NCBI RefSeq assembly: GCF_036850765.1
Contig: NC_089492.1
Location: 73,642,482 to 73,706,481 of the forward strand
Direction: 5' to 3'
Origin: Saccopteryx bilineata
Taxonomy: Eukaryota; Chordata; Mammalia; Chiroptera; Emballonuridae
DNA: 64,000 nt
The translations under genes and the position numbers were made by a program. Shown here one piece after another: positions 38,879 through 50,589 of the stretch (the stretch's first letter is position 1; the number at the start of each line of letters is the position of its first letter). The notes below the pieces were generated by a model. That model saw only the letters and a list, made by a program, of their open reading frames with translations, ran no database searches and had not been told where the DNA came from.

Positions 38879-39890
38879 ATCTGGGGAATCATGACAATGA
38901 GTGGCCCAAATCACCTACACAGTTTTGAGACCTTTTCATCACCTGTTACCAAAATCATAAAATGTATGTGCTATGTGCATTGAATATAAGTTTTTTTTAT
39001 CAAATTTCAAAATACTGTTAAAACGCAGTGTAATAGTATTGCCATAACACTTAATTGAAGAGAGTAAGAGGGAATGGTTTGTTTCTGCAGGGTTTTTCAT
39101 TTTTGTTGATATAATTTTATTGTTTGTACAACCTCCATAATATCTACAGTGAAAAAGCTGTGGTCTTGGCTCATAGTGAAATAGGATGGCTAGTCAAGTT
39201 GTTACTCAGCAAAAATGATTTCTGCCATTGTGTACCACAAAGCAGACAACAGAAATATTTTTATGTGCTGAAACAAAATGGATCCTGCTTCCTGACACTC
39301 TTTCCTGGTCCCCGTTTTACACACTTCTCCTTCTTAGCCCTTCTTTAGTCCCCTCTGTCCTTCCTTCTCCTCAGACTCTCCTCCCCAGTTCTCATCATGT
39401 TCCTGGTCATCTCCAGCTTCTGTGAGGTTGCCCCGTCCTAGATCATCTTCCATTGGCTTCAATTGCCATTTCCACCACTCTTTAGAAATCCACACCCATG
39501 TTTGGCCTCTGCTATCAGTCACTGCATCACTCTCTTCCACATCATTGATTTCCCCTCGTCACTAGCTTGTTTCCCTTATCCTACCAACATTCTCTACATC
39601 ACCCCACTTATAAAACCCTCCCATGAAATGATCTACATCCACCTCCATACACTGCCACATTTCTTCATTCTACAGCAAAACTCCCCAAAGAATTATTTAC
39701 ACTTGACATCTCTTCTTCATTCTCTCTTATTCCCATATTCAAGGGGTGCCGTTATTACTCCACAAAAGCAGCACCTCCAGTCAAGGAGTCTGAGGACCTG
39801 TTCCTTGCCAAATCTAATGACCAAATCCTAGTCTTCAGTGAACCAGACCAACCAACAACTTTCAACATGTTGACCTCTCCCTTCTTTTTT

Positions 39891-39930
39891 AAAAATATTT
39901 TATTGATTGATTTTTTTTTAGGTAGAGGAA

Positions 39931-39973
<43 letters not shown>

Positions 39974-40098
39974 CAAGGGAGGAGTAGGAAGCATCAACTT
40001 TCCCATATGTGCTTTGACTGGGCAAGCCCAGGACCTTGAACTGGCCACTTCAGCATTCCACATCAATGTTTCATCCACTGCGCCACCACAGGTCAGGC
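39891..40098 (-). mobile_element. tRNA-derived bat SINE (CCTGACC type, short), minus strand, inside L2
   Basis: Minus-strand head GCCTGACCTGTGGTGGCGCA, a B-box region, then GGCACATATGGGA-like text and a 40-base (GA)n run on the plus strand (about 39928-39972), ending in T-rich/ATTGATTG sequence. Flanks share a CTCTC(C/T)CTTCTTTTT-like repeat. Confidence 0.85.
39928..39972 (+). repeat. (GA)n run of the SINE
   Basis: Almost pure GAGA, part of the SINE but long enough to act as a microsatellite. Confidence 0.85.
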
Positions 40099-40540
40099 AT
40101 CTCTCTTCTTTTTGAAAAGTTTCTTTCACTAGGCTTTCCACACCCCATTCCCTCTTGATCTTCTCCTACCTCAATGACTGTTCTTGTGCAATCTTCTTTA
40201 ATTGTTTCTTCTTGTTTGAGGAGGGAATAAAGAGAATTCTCCACCCCAGTACAGGCAATAAAGAGGGAGCATTCCCTGTAGGGAATTTTAAAAGGATAAT
40301 AAAACTGTTTAATAGTCTGTTTAATTATTATTTTTACCATGCACTGGCAATTCTAAATAATGTCAATGACAAAATAGTTCTCTGTGCTGGAGTGGACTGC
40401 TCATGGTGTACCCTACTTTGGTATGCTTCTGTGTATGAGTGTATCCTAAGTTCAGTCATAGACCCCCATTCTCTAAGTGATCTTGTTCAATCTCATCTCA
40501 AGGACTCATACTGCCCTTTATATGTGGCCCTTCCTTCCTA

Positions 40541-40580
40541 CCATCCATCCATCCATCCATCCATCCATCCATCCATCCAT
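40541..40580 (+). repeat. (CCAT)10 tetranucleotide microsatellite
   Basis: Ten perfect CCAT units inside the L2 remnant; likely polymorphic. The repeat gives a His-Pro-Ser-Ile pattern in one frame and is not coding. Confidence 0.96.
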
Positions 40581-41527
40581 CTCTCTCTCCCTTTTTGCCC
40601 CCACTCCGTACATGCCTTCTTGACACTTTTACTTGGATATATGTTCTGAACTATTGATTTGAAACTTCCTCCTCCCTCCCTTATTTCACCTGCATTTTTT
40701 CTCATCTCAGTAAATGGCATCTCCATTTTTTGAATTTCTTGGGCATAGAAACATTGAAATCATTTTTGATTCTTCTTGTTCTCTCACTTTCCTCATTGAA
40801 CCCATTTTAAGTCCTGCCTACTCCTCCTTTAAATAAACACCAATTCCTCTACTGGTTCCTCCACTCTTTGATCCGAGCCACCATCACCTCACACAATATC
40901 ACCAGTGCCTTATTTTACTTGACTTCTCTGTGTAAGTTTATGCCCGTGCCTCAAACTTTTGTAAAAGTTCTTTTCCTTTGCCCACTGCTTTACCAATCCC
41001 TCCAGGCATCTGTGCCTACCTCTTTGTTCTCTGTCATTATCTTTTATCATCTTTCAACCATCTTTAGAGCCATTTCTTAATTTTCCTTCCCCAGAGTTCT
41101 GTCTTCAACCCTCATCCTCCACACTCCATGTGTTCTTCCTGAGAAGTGTCATTTACTCACATGTATTACTTATTACTGCTTCCAAACACTTCCAGCTCAG
41201 ACTTCTCTTCCAAGATCTAGGTCCATAAATTTAAACATTTACCGAACAGCTGTGCTCTAATTCATGTCCAAAATTGAGCTCATCATCTTTTTCTTCCTCA
41301 CCCTAATCTTAGACTTTATAACATTCCTTTTTTTCTCCAGTGGAATCACTATTCTTCCTTTATCCAGGCTTTCTTCTAGATGAGAAAAGATTGAAGTATA
41401 ATGAATATTTCAGTGGCCTTACATTCGCTTTTATATAACAAAATTCTTCCTTTGTTCCATCTTCAACACAGCATCCTCAAGATACAAATTTGATTATCGA
41501 ATCCCCTGCTTAACGGTCTTAATTTTG

Positions 41528-41929
41528 ACCTGACCAGGAGTGGCATGGTGGATAGAGTGCTGGCCTAGGACACAGAGAACCCAGGTTCAAAACCCTGAGG
41601 TTGCTGGCTGGAATGCAGGCTCATCCGGTTTGAACACAGGCTCACCAGCTTAAGTGTGGGGTCACTGGCTTGAGCCTGGGATCATAAACATTGTCACTGG
41701 ATTAAGCCCAGAGGTCACTGGCTTGAAACCCAAGGTTGCTGGCTTGAGCCCAAGGTTGCTGGCTTGAGCAAGGGATCACTCAGTCTGCTGTGGCCCCCAT
41801 GGTCAAGGCACATATGAGAAAGCAATCAATGAACAACTAAGGTGCTGCAATGAAGAACTAATGCTTTCATTTCACTCCTTTCCTGTCTGTCTGTCTGTCT
41901 CTCTCTGTCTCTCAAAAGAAAAAAAAAAA
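41528..41929 (+). mobile_element. tRNA-derived bat SINE (CCTGACC type, long), plus strand, 12-bp duplication
   Basis: Starts CCTGACCAGGAGTGGCATGG, has a B-box-like GGTTCAAAACCC, then about nine tandem, diverged copies of an about 20-21-bp unit (GGTCACTGGCTTGAGCCCA-like, about 41600-41785), GGCACATATGAGAAAGCAAT, a (CTGT)n/(CT)n run and an A tail. Perfect GTCTTAATTTTG duplications at 41516-41527 and 41930-41941 show it landed in L2 sequence. Confidence 0.92.
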
Positions 41930-42781
41930 GTCTTAATTTTGCCAGAATCAAGGGACCCTTCTCTAATTCTTGCATGCAGGCAAAGGAAAAAAAAAAGTAG
42001 CCATGTCTCAGAAACCATTTTTTTTACTGCTTTTAGTACAGTCTAAAGAAAGCAATGTGCCAAATCTCATCAATCTGTTTGCTCATTAATGAATGATTTA
42101 TTAAATAAACATTTCGTGGGTATGCATAAGTATTGTCTTGAAAATTCATAGCAGGTTCCAACAGTACATTTTTCACTCTTGGCTTCAACCTCGCCTCTCT
42201 AATCTTCCTTTTCTGAGGCTAAGCATACTTTCACTAACTTTCCCTCTCCAGATTTATTTCACTTATGTTTGTATCCATCATTGCCTAGGTCAATTCTCAT
42301 AAGTGTAATTTGGGGTATATGACTGTATAAATTTGACCTTTCCTAAAGTGGTGAAAGGTAGAAAACTCCAAACAGCGAAAAATCCAAGGATTATTTACAT
42401 ATCATTTAGGAAACTGTTCTGCGTCTTAGGTTAATGGTAAATTTATTTCAACAATTATAGTGTTAATAAAAAAGAATTGATCTAGTCATCTGAGGATTTT
42501 CTTTTATGGCCATATATAATTCACAAAATAAATAAGCCTGCACATGGGAAGCAATAATTTCCCCCATGTATATATAACTGTATAGAATAGTTTATCATAA
42601 GTAGTAGTGGTGCATTTTATGTTAACTTATTTAAGACATTAAATATTTAGAAAGTGTGCATTTTTGACGAGAAGATGGTATTTTCTTGTTGTGCGTGGTC
42701 ACCTGGAAATGGTGATAACAACTTATAGTTCACCCTTACATTTAGTTGATGTGCCAAACAGAAAAGATAGGGTTTTTTTTT

Positions 42782-43226
42782 AATTAAAAAAAAAGTTTTT
42801 GAATTGAACTTATTGGAGTGACATTGGTTAATAAAATTATGACGGTTTCAGGTGCACAATTCTATAATACCTGTATATCATTTGTATATTTCATTGTGTA
42901 TTTACCACCCAAGTCAAGTCCCCCTCCATCACCATCTATCCCCACCTCCCCTCCTCTACTTTCCCCACCATTATCCTTCTTCCTTCCTGCAATCCCCACA
43001 CTGCTGTTCTTGTCTATAAGTATTTTTATTCCTTTGCTTAATTTCTTTACCTTTTTCACCCAGCCCCCCAACCCTTATTCCTGCTGACAGCTGTCAATCT
43101 CTGTATCTATGAGTCTGTTTCTATTTTGTTAGTTTATTTTGTTCACTAGATTCCACATATAACCAAAACCATATGGTACTTGTCTTTCTCTGACTGGTTT
43201 ATTTCACTTAACATAATAATCTCCAG
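42782..43226 (-). mobile_element. 5'-truncated L1 LINE, 3' UTR end, minus strand
   Basis: Plus strand starts T-rich, then TTGGAGTGACATTGGTTAAT, GGTTTCAGGTGCACAATTCT, a C/T-rich centre and CTCTGACTGGTTTATTTCAC. Read in reverse this is the end of L1 ORF2/3' UTR running to the poly-A end. No coding part is kept beyond the last few dozen bases. Confidence 0.85.
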
Positions 43227-43345
43227 AAGAGATCATTTTATTCCCATTTTGCAGATGAGAAGACTGGCTCCAAGATGTTATTACTAGATCTGTTTAAATT
43301 TACACTTATTGAAGCCAGAGTTTTAATGCCTGTGTCATATATTTC
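43227..43345 (-). repeat. MIR fragment, minus strand, abutting L1
   Basis: TTTTGCAGATGAGAAGACTGG followed by an AAATTTACAC-like block is antisense MIR core; cut on its left by the L1 tail end. Confidence 0.55.
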
Positions 43346-43375
43346 CCATTTAACTTGCCTTTGTGAAAGCTATAA

Positions 43376-43526
43376 GCCCTGGCTGGGTAGCTCAGTTGCT
43401 TGGAGCATCATCCCAGTACGCCAAGGTTGCAGGTTTAATTCCTGGTTGGGGAACATACAAGAGTTAATCAATGAATGCATCTCCCTTTGTCTCTCTCTAA
43501 ACTCAATAAATAAAAATAAATAAATC
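43376..43526 (+). mobile_element. Short tRNA-derived bat SINE (VES-like), plus strand
   Basis: GCCCTGGCTGGGTAGCTCAG head (A box), GGTTGCAGGTTTAATTCCTG (B box), AACATACAAGAGTTAATCAA, then CTCTCTC and an AATAAATA tail. About 150 bp, the usual length for this family. Confidence 0.88.
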
Positions 43527-44224
43527 AGTGCTCTAAAATATTGTCTTTGGTTCACTGTGAATTGCTTTGGAAGAAAATTAAGTGTTTTGTGCTTTAATAA
43601 TGTGTTCCGTAGGGCTATGATTTAGGTGATTGCACATAAGGAATAATCCAGAAAATGACTCAAATCCAGTGTTTGTGTATAAGTGGAGATTTTTCCTTTT
43701 TTTAATTTTAGAGACTGCCACATTTTTAGGCCTGCACATTCTGAGATTGTTTGTGACTACACTTCAAGTTTCTCTCTTAATAGATGCTCATGGTAGGGGT
43801 TTGGAGTGGGGAAAGGGAATGATTCCTCTTTTGCAAGAGAGAACTAGGGTCGATTTGTCTATCACTGCCAGTCCTCAGAGTTCATCTTCTTCTGTATAAC
43901 TTTTGTAAATGGCCAAACCAGTGTGGGCTGAACAATCTTTAGAACTTGATTCAAGTACCACTTTTATTGCAGCCTATGTAAATTTGCTTAGGGATTAATA
44001 AAACAGCTTTCAAGTTGCTTAGGAAACCAATGTTCAGTCTTGTTAACATTTGCTGTTTCCAAAATATCTATACAAATAATAGTGATATTTTACAGGCTTA
44101 AAACATGAACTTAACTGATGGACAGGGAGCACATTACATATAAATATTATCTAAAAAGCCACATTGTCTAACTCTTCTTTGAATAAATTGTATTCTGTAT
44201 GATAGTCCAAAGCCACAAAAGAAT

Positions 44225-44420
44225 CACATGAGTACAATTACTACTTATTCAGAACTAGACACTTTATAGTCATTAACATTATTGTACCCTGAAATTTAGG
44301 TATTTTTGTTTCCATTGTCACATATAGAATCCTGAACTTCTGGGGGGTAAATAACTTGTTCTTTCAAATAGCTAGAAAGTGGTGGAGTTGGCATCTGAGC
44401 ACAAGTGTATTTGGTTCTTA
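44225..44420 (-). repeat. MIR SINE, minus strand, diverged
   Basis: Text order CACTTTATAGTCATTAAC, then GGGGTAAATAACTTG and AGCTAGAAAGTGGTGGAGTT, which is the antisense MIR order. Confidence 0.6.
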
Positions 44421-44995
44421 GGTAAATGGTTTTTTCCCCCAGCACAAACATATAGATAGGAGTAATCAATATTCTCCTAGTAGTATTTTGAACAACACCA
44501 GCTTCCTAAGGGCCGGATAACTATAGCAGAAGCGAATGATTTTTAGGTCACTGAGGTCTCACCTTTTCTCTTTGCTTGCTCAAAATTCAAGCAAAAGGAA
44601 TGAATCTTAAATAGTTAAAAAATTGACTGTTATTTCAACACAGAGTCTCTTGCTCTGGTTCTCTATAGCAAGAGTAGATTAGATGATGGTTTCATGGATA
44701 ATGATTCCAAAAAAGTATACCCAAACAACTCACTGAATGTGATTGGAATAAAATCATGGAAATTGTGGAATCACTACAGATCATGTAACATCATCTTTTT
44801 TAAAATTATGAACTTGATTCAGCTTTCTAATTGTTATAGTAATTTAAAAGCAATGCTGTGTTAGAGGAGGTGCTTATCATTGCAGAGGTCTTCCAGGTGA
44901 AACTGTTAAGAGCAGGGAGAGAGGCTTCCCAAAACCAAATAACATATCGGAGACAAAGAAATGCACCTGCCCTGAGGGTAAATGACACTCTTCTT

Positions 44996-45338
44996 CTTCT
45001 TTTTTTATTTTTATTTTTTATTTTGGATAGAGACAGAAAGAGAGTCAGAGAGAGGGATAGATAGAGACAGACAGACAGGAAGGGAGAGAGATGAGAAGCA
45101 TCAATTTGTTGTTGCGACACCTTAGTTGTTCATTGATTGCTTTCTCATATGTGCCTTGACCGCGGGCCTTCAGCAGACAGAGTAACCCCTTGCTCTAGCC
45201 AGTGACCTTGGGCTCAAGCTGGTGAGCTTGTCTCAAACCAGATGAGCCCGCGCTCAAGCTGGCGACCTCGGGTTTCGAAACTTGGTCCTCTGCGTCCCAG
45301 TCTGACACTCTATCCACTGCGCCACTGCCTGGTCAGGC
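44996..45338 (-). mobile_element. tRNA-derived bat SINE (CCTGACC type, long), minus strand
   Basis: Same family and length as 8211-8546, with the minus-strand head GCCTGACCAGGCAGTGGCGC, the 21-bp internal units and a GA-rich/A-tail end. Flanked by AAATGACACTCTTCT (44980-44994) and AAATGCCACTCTTCT (45340-45354), one mismatch. Confidence 0.9.
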
Positions 45339-45377
45339 AAAATGCCACTCTTCTAAGAAATCTTTGAAAGAGTTAAA

Positions 45378-45580
45378 CGGGCCCTGGCTGGGTAGCTCTA
45401 TCAGATAAATCTTCATCCTGACACACCAAGGTAACAGGTTCAATCCTGGTTAGGGCACCTAACGAGAATCAACCAACGAATGCATAAACAAGTTGAACAA
45501 CAAATCAGTCTTTTTCTCCATCTTTTCCTCTCTCTCTTTAAAAATCAATAAATAAGTAAAATATTTAAATAAAACTTAAA
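45378..45580 (+). mobile_element. Short tRNA-derived bat SINE (VES-like), plus strand
   Basis: Head GCCCTGGCTGGGTAGCTCTA, B-box-like GGTTCAATCCTGG, GAATCAACCAACGAATGCAT, CT run, AATAAATAAGT tail. Flanked by AAAGAGTTAAA at 45367-45377 and 45581-45591. It sits only 24 bases after the preceding SINE's right duplication. Confidence 0.9.
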
Positions 45581-45914
45581 AAAGAGTTAAAGAAATAGTA
45601 ATAAAGACACACTACTGGATAAACATGATTTTCTCTTTTATTAAAAAAAAAACCTTTAAAAGAAATTTGACCTAAATGAGGCTATTTGTAAAATTTGTTA
45701 CCTGTGGATAAGAAGGTAGGGGTTCTCATGGACTAAAAATCAGCTGTGAGATAGAAAGCAAAGGGTCGAGATGAACAGCCAGTGCTCCGCTTGGACACAG
45801 GCCATTATTGGGTGGGGGAGGGAGCCAGGTGTGGGCAAAGGTGCTGCCTGTGTTGATGAATGAGTAGATTGGCAAAGCCAACACTACATGCTAAGGAATA
45901 ACAGTTGCGCTAAA

Positions 45915-46268
45915 CAGTTTTTAAAATTAAACTTATTGAAGCAATATTGGTTACTGCTATTTTATAAATTTTGGGTGTGTTTATAATATCCCATCTGTAT
46001 ACTGTATTGTGTGCTCAGCACCGCAGTCTTATTTCCTTCTGCCACTAGATGTTTGACCCCCTTCCCCTTCCTCTTCGTCCCCACTCCAGAACCACCTTCC
46101 CCTCTGGTAACCACCATGCTGTTATCTGTATCTATGATTTTGTGTTTGTTTGATCATGTGTTGCTTTTTGTTTTCTATCCCACAGATGAGTTAAATCACG
46201 TGGTCTTTGTCCTTTTTCATCTGACTTATTTCACTTAGCATAATACGCTTAAGATCCATCCAGGTCGA
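45915..46268 (-). mobile_element. 5'-truncated L1, 3' UTR end, minus strand, older
   Basis: Plus strand AAACTTATTGAAGCAATATTGG, then TATACTGTATTGTGTGCTCA, a C/T-rich middle, and CTGACTTATTTCACTTAGCA followed by CATCCAGG: the antisense L1 3'-end order, more diverged than the copy at 42.8-43.2 kb. Confidence 0.75.
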
Positions 46269-47234
46269 GAACAGGGAGAGAGACTGTGACGAATCCTATG
46301 GAGATTTCAGTTCCAATAACTGGGTAACTGGTTGATAGATGATAACATCATTATCATTTCTATGTTATGATCATAGAAGTTCGGCCTTCTGATTTCAAAA
46401 CTATCAGAAATACAACAGAATCTTATGTGGAAACATAGTAGGAATTAGTTAAGAAAAAATATTTCAGTAAAGCCCTTTAAAATATGAGACACTAAGAAGA
46501 TGTATGAGTAATTTATTGAAACTATTTGATATCAGGACCTTACTCAATTCTTTTACGGTCCCATTACACTGAGGTCACAGATGATTCAAGAAGGAGAAAG
46601 AAGGGATCAGACATTCCTGGCCTTGAGGCCTCAGGAAACAACTGCTCCCTTACTGTATAAAAATAACTTCTGGGTAAAACCAGACAGGGAAAGCCAAAGG
46701 GCCTTTACTTTTACAGAAAATAAAAAATTACAAATCCAGCCCTATTCAGATAATTGATACTGGAGCATCCAATTCACTTCAGTCGCTCACTGCCTAGGAG
46801 AAATAATTTAAGAGAAAGCCCGGCAGGCCCACAAAGATGATGTTGCTTGGTTACTCAGAACCATTTGGTAGCATGCTGAGTTGCTCAGCTTTTGAGAAGA
46901 GCACTCTTTGTATCCACATAGGGAAAGGATGGAGGAGAACACTTGAAACCATTTTTAATTGCAAACTTGCTTCATCTGAACACAGGCTTGGCTGTTGCAG
47001 TGCACAAGCCCATTCAGAGGTCTTTATTAAAATGTAAACTACTAGGGCAGTAATACATATTGAATTTGATGCGTTCCCCTAAATATTGATCTTGTTATGA
47101 TGGATTTGCTTTGAAGGAGTTAGAGCTGATTTATTATTATTTTTTTATTTCTTTTTTTTAAGGAGGTTAGGAAGTCTGAGGTTTGTAGACATCCTGGCCC
47201 AGGAGTAGCTGGGTACTGCCTGGAGGCAGCGCTG
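46269..47234 (+). other. Intronic sequence, nothing recognised
   Basis: No exon or classified repeat; a T/A-rich run starts at about 47133. Confidence 0.35.
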
Positions 47235-47465
47235 CTCAGATGGGGAGTATAAAGTTTGGAGCCGGAGAGACACAGTTCAAATCCTACCTCCGTTGCTCTG
47301 TGTCTTTGGAAAAAATTACTTAAAACATCTGACCTTTGATAGCTCATCTCTCCCAGAAAAGCAGTAGTTTTTCTATTGTAGACTTACTACAAGGAATGAG
47401 TCACAAAATCCACGGTACATGCTTAGCACCTAACAGGTTTCCAACAAATGTGGATGTATTGTTTT
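47235..47465 (+). repeat. MIR SINE, plus strand
   Basis: Seen in MIR sense order: GTTTGGAGCCGGAGAGACAC, TTCAAATCCTACCTCCGTTGC, TGTGTCTTTGGAAAAAATTA, then GTACATGCTTAGCACCTAAC and a CAACAAATGTGGATG end. Confidence 0.78.
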
Positions 47466-48587
47466 GAAATTGAGTGAACTGCAAATATCTTCTGTTTTGT
47501 ATTCACAGAGTCTGTAAAACATCCTTTTAGGGTGAGTCACAAAGCTGTGCTAGAGGTGGGAGGGGCTCCCAAAGGGTGATGAGGAAGACCCAGGAGCTCT
47601 GTTGAAACTCGTAGACTCCTTTAAAATTTAGTCTTTGTCTCCAATTAAAAATTAGGATTTGGGATCATGTTTTTAAAAAAATAGAAGAAAGTGAAGTGGA
47701 ACTAGGAATATTACCTGGGATACAGAAAATGTTTTTCTTTTTATCACTTTATGACAGCTGACTTAATTTTCTCTTTGGCTGCATATGTTTTATTTTATGG
47801 GTCATACTATACATTTTGCTAAAAATAGTGATACACCTTATTGTTGAAGGCATGAACAAATCAGTCCTAGGGTGTGATGTGGATATTTGTAGGCAAGTGA
47901 TGTCCTAGTACAATACTTAGCAGCTTATACATTCCCCCATTGTTTTAAAAATCCCATTTTCTACTGAACTTGTGCCAAATGCTTCCCAAATTTTGCTGAT
48001 AAGAAGATAAAAAGCACATGGCTATTGCAGTCCTCAAGTGCAGATTAGATTACATTTATTCCCAAAACATAACAAACAACTTTAACCTTAGAATTCTGCT
48101 TATGTATCTAGACTTTGAATGAAGTAAAAATTCCAGATCTTTCCATGACCATCAGATTTGCAATGATTATAGTGTTATTTTTTTTAAAAGATATTATTCC
48201 TATTAGCAGGCAGGGGAAAAAAATGTGGAAGATGAGAGCTTAATTTTTGAACTAAGGTGCCTAAGAGTTATCAGTTTACTTACCAGAATAAATATTATTC
48301 ATATACGAGAAGGGAAAGGGGAGGAAGACAAAGGAGACTGAGAGTTGCTGGGGATATGTCGCAGTGCCAAGGATTGAGGGAGCGGTGAGAACTTCCATTC
48401 TCATCAATCAAAGGGAAGAGGAAACCTTCCCCCCAGTGTAGGTTTCAAGTGTTGTCTTGGGAAATGGAACCATCTAGGTTAAGCTAAGAGCACAGGTGGT
48501 TAGAGGAATCCAGGCCAAAATGAGAAAAATGAACATGAGGAATAATTGCAGAATAAGAGGGAAAGTGATTTTCAGGATTTTAGATAA
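47466..48587 (+). other. Intronic sequence, nothing recognised
   Basis: AT-rich, with A/G-rich text at 48305-48450 that I cannot classify. Confidence 0.35.
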
Positions 48588-48735
48588 TGGCTCAGTATGT
48601 CACTGTGGTTAAAAGAATTATCCCTGGAAAAAGCTGTGTGGGTTCAAATACCAGCTCCACCAAGTACCCGGGGTGTCCCAACACACATGAAGGGTCTCAG
48701 TCATCCCTGGCATGGAGCAAGTCCTCAGGAAGAGG
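48588..48735 (+). repeat. MIR SINE, plus strand, diverged
   Basis: GTCACTGTGGTTAAAAGAAT, GTGGGTTCAAATACCAGCTCC and CCCTGGCATGGAGCAAGTCC follow MIR order; the centre has lost the usual C/T-rich part. Confidence 0.6.
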
Positions 48736-49585
48736 CTGCTGATGACGATGGTCGTGATGGCCGATACACTATTCCACAGAAGTATGCGGCCCATGTTGTG
48801 TTAATAAAAATTGAGTCATTTGATATCGTTTCCAAATTTGTGATCACCACCAAATTGACAGAATAGAGTAGAATACTGGATAAATTGTCAGTGATACTAT
48901 TTTAAAATAGTTTTAAAGCAGAAAGGTCAGGTGCTTGAGAACACAAATTAGTAATCTAATTAAATCACCTGTAAAAGGGACAGACCGTGTTAACAGCAGC
49001 CACATTTATTATTACAGAGCAATTATTGAGAGTGAGATGTCAAAAGATGCTATGTGTCATTGCTCGGTTTTACACAGTTCCTTGAATACTAGCAGAAAAG
49101 CATAGGGTCGCCAGTTTGATAAGCTAAAAGCTACTTTATTAAAATATTTTAACATTTGGATAAAAGGAGCAATGCTGTTGAGGACCTACAAATTATTCGG
49201 TGGGGTACTGAATGACATTCATATTTGAAATTATTTGCGCAAATCACTCTTATTGGAGCAGACTCCACGTGCAAACGTGACCTGACTTGTGAGGTTAAAT
49301 AACAGTTTCTGGGTTTGACATTTTTTATATTTCCTTAAATCACTCTCAGATGAAATGATTTCCATGTGATATCAAGCTATTATTTTGTTACGTTTTATAT
49401 TCAGAGAACGTAAATCTTTTACGAAATATCAAAATTTTCACAAGACTAGGGAAGAGTTGCTTTATTAGTATTCTTTTTAATTATTATTATTCCCATTTGG
49501 ATTCTGGCCTTCACAAAGATAGGAAACCTTTATAGGCTCCTAAATGTTCTATTGAATATTATTTCAACCGGACACATTCAAAATT
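48736..49585 (+). other. Intronic sequence, nothing recognised
   Basis: Unique AT-rich DNA. Confidence 0.35.
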
Positions 49586-50010
49586 TCACAGACTTTTGTA
49601 CCAGGCCTACCTGGGTTTCACTGCAAGCTCTGTCCGGGGCACACTTAGAGACCTAAGGACAGAGTGAGTTACCTTAACCTCTCTGAGCTGTGGTCCCTTG
49701 GTTTGTAAAATAAAGATTAATAAATGCTTCATGATTTTATTGTGAGGGATACATGACTACTTTTTTTTAATTTTTTATTTATTTATTCATTATAGCGAGG
49801 GGAGAGAGAGAGAGAAGGGGGGAGGAGCAGGAAGCATCAACTCCCATATGTGCCTTGACCAGGCAAGCCCAGGGTTTTGAACCGGCAACCTTAGCGTTTC
49901 CAGGTTGACGCTTTATCCACTGTGCCACTACAGGTCAGGCCACATGACTACTTTTATATGAATAGTTATTGCAGTACTTAGCAGAGATAAAAACTTAGTA
50001 AGTTACCATT
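49586..50010 (+). repeat. MIR SINE, plus strand, split by a younger SINE
   Basis: Left part has CCTGGGTTTCACTGCAAGCT, TTACCTTAACCTCTCTGAGC and GGTTTGTAAAATAAAGAT; right of the inserted SINE it resumes with GTTATTGCAGTACTTAGCAG and an AGTAAGTTACC end. The break is at 49765-49941 plus one copy of the duplication. Confidence 0.75.
49765..49941 (-). mobile_element. tRNA-derived bat SINE (CCTGACC type, short), minus strand, inside MIR
   Basis: Minus-strand head GCCTGACCTGTAGTGGCACA, B-box-like GGTTCAAAACCCTGG, GGCACATATGGGAGTTGATG, CT run and A-rich tail. Duplications ACATGACTACTTTT at 49751-49764 and 49942-49955 are perfect. Confidence 0.92.
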
Positions 50011-50113
50011 GTTTTATTTTTATTTTCAGGTATCTTTAAGGATAGTACTTATTTGGTCCAGTTCACTGAAGTACTACTGATATTTATATGAACAAGTTTA
50101 TTTAATACACTGA

Positions 50114-50134
50114 TGTGTGTGTGTGTGTGTGTGT
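50114..50134 (+). repeat. (TG)10 microsatellite
   Basis: Uninterrupted TG run. Confidence 0.9.
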
Positions 50135-50589
50135 AACAGAGTACTTTGATAAATTGTTTATCTTTTGCTAGGAAAAAGGGAAAGAAATGGTTTTGCACAC
50201 GTATTCACATATATGACAGGAATTAGTGCCTTTTGGTATTCCTGTGTTTTAGAATATGGGATATAGATTAGAATTTTGAATAAAAGTGTCCCAGGTGACT
50301 TTGTTATGCCTCACTCTGTCTTTATCTGAGAATCTATGAAGATGAAAAGTTTTGAGGAACTTACAATTAATTGGGGAACTATTCATGGTCATGTAAAAAG
50401 TCACCTCAATACATCATGAGATATGCTGAAACATATGTATACCCTATATCCTGAAACAGATGACCCTTCAGGTGAGAATTTTATAAAGCATCCCACAGCC
50501 TGGAAACTCTAAAATTAAAGCTCTTTTCTTCTCCTCCCTCTTTCAATTATACTAAAACCAGACACTAATTCCTATCACATATGTATAAG

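Larger units (their letters stand above)
39360..42300 (+). mobile_element. L2 LINE remnants, plus strand, interrupted by two younger SINEs
   Basis: Seen: long C/T-rich text matching the sense L2 ORF2 style, for example CATCTCCATTTTTTGAATTTC, CGAGCCACCATCACCTC, GTCCAAAATTGAGCTCATCATC and CAACACAGCATCCTCAAG. The order of blocks restarts near 41090, so at least two L2 copies or a rearranged copy are present. A SINE splits it at 39891-40098 and another at 41528-41929, the latter with a 12-bp duplication inside L2 text. L2 encodes an endonuclease/reverse transcriptase; here it is broken by stops throughout and cannot be active. Outer limits are approximate. Confidence 0.65.

Noticed and set aside
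39755..40141. 128-codon minus-strand ORF and neighbours
   Set aside because: They span the (GA)n region of a SINE inserted in L2.
40541..40580. Regular repeats considered as a CRISPR-like array
   Set aside because: A plain (CCAT) microsatellite in a vertebrate genome; no spacer structure.
40155..40649. 164-codon plus-strand ORF
   Set aside because: Lies in decayed L2 and runs through the (CCAT)10 repeat; not a gene.
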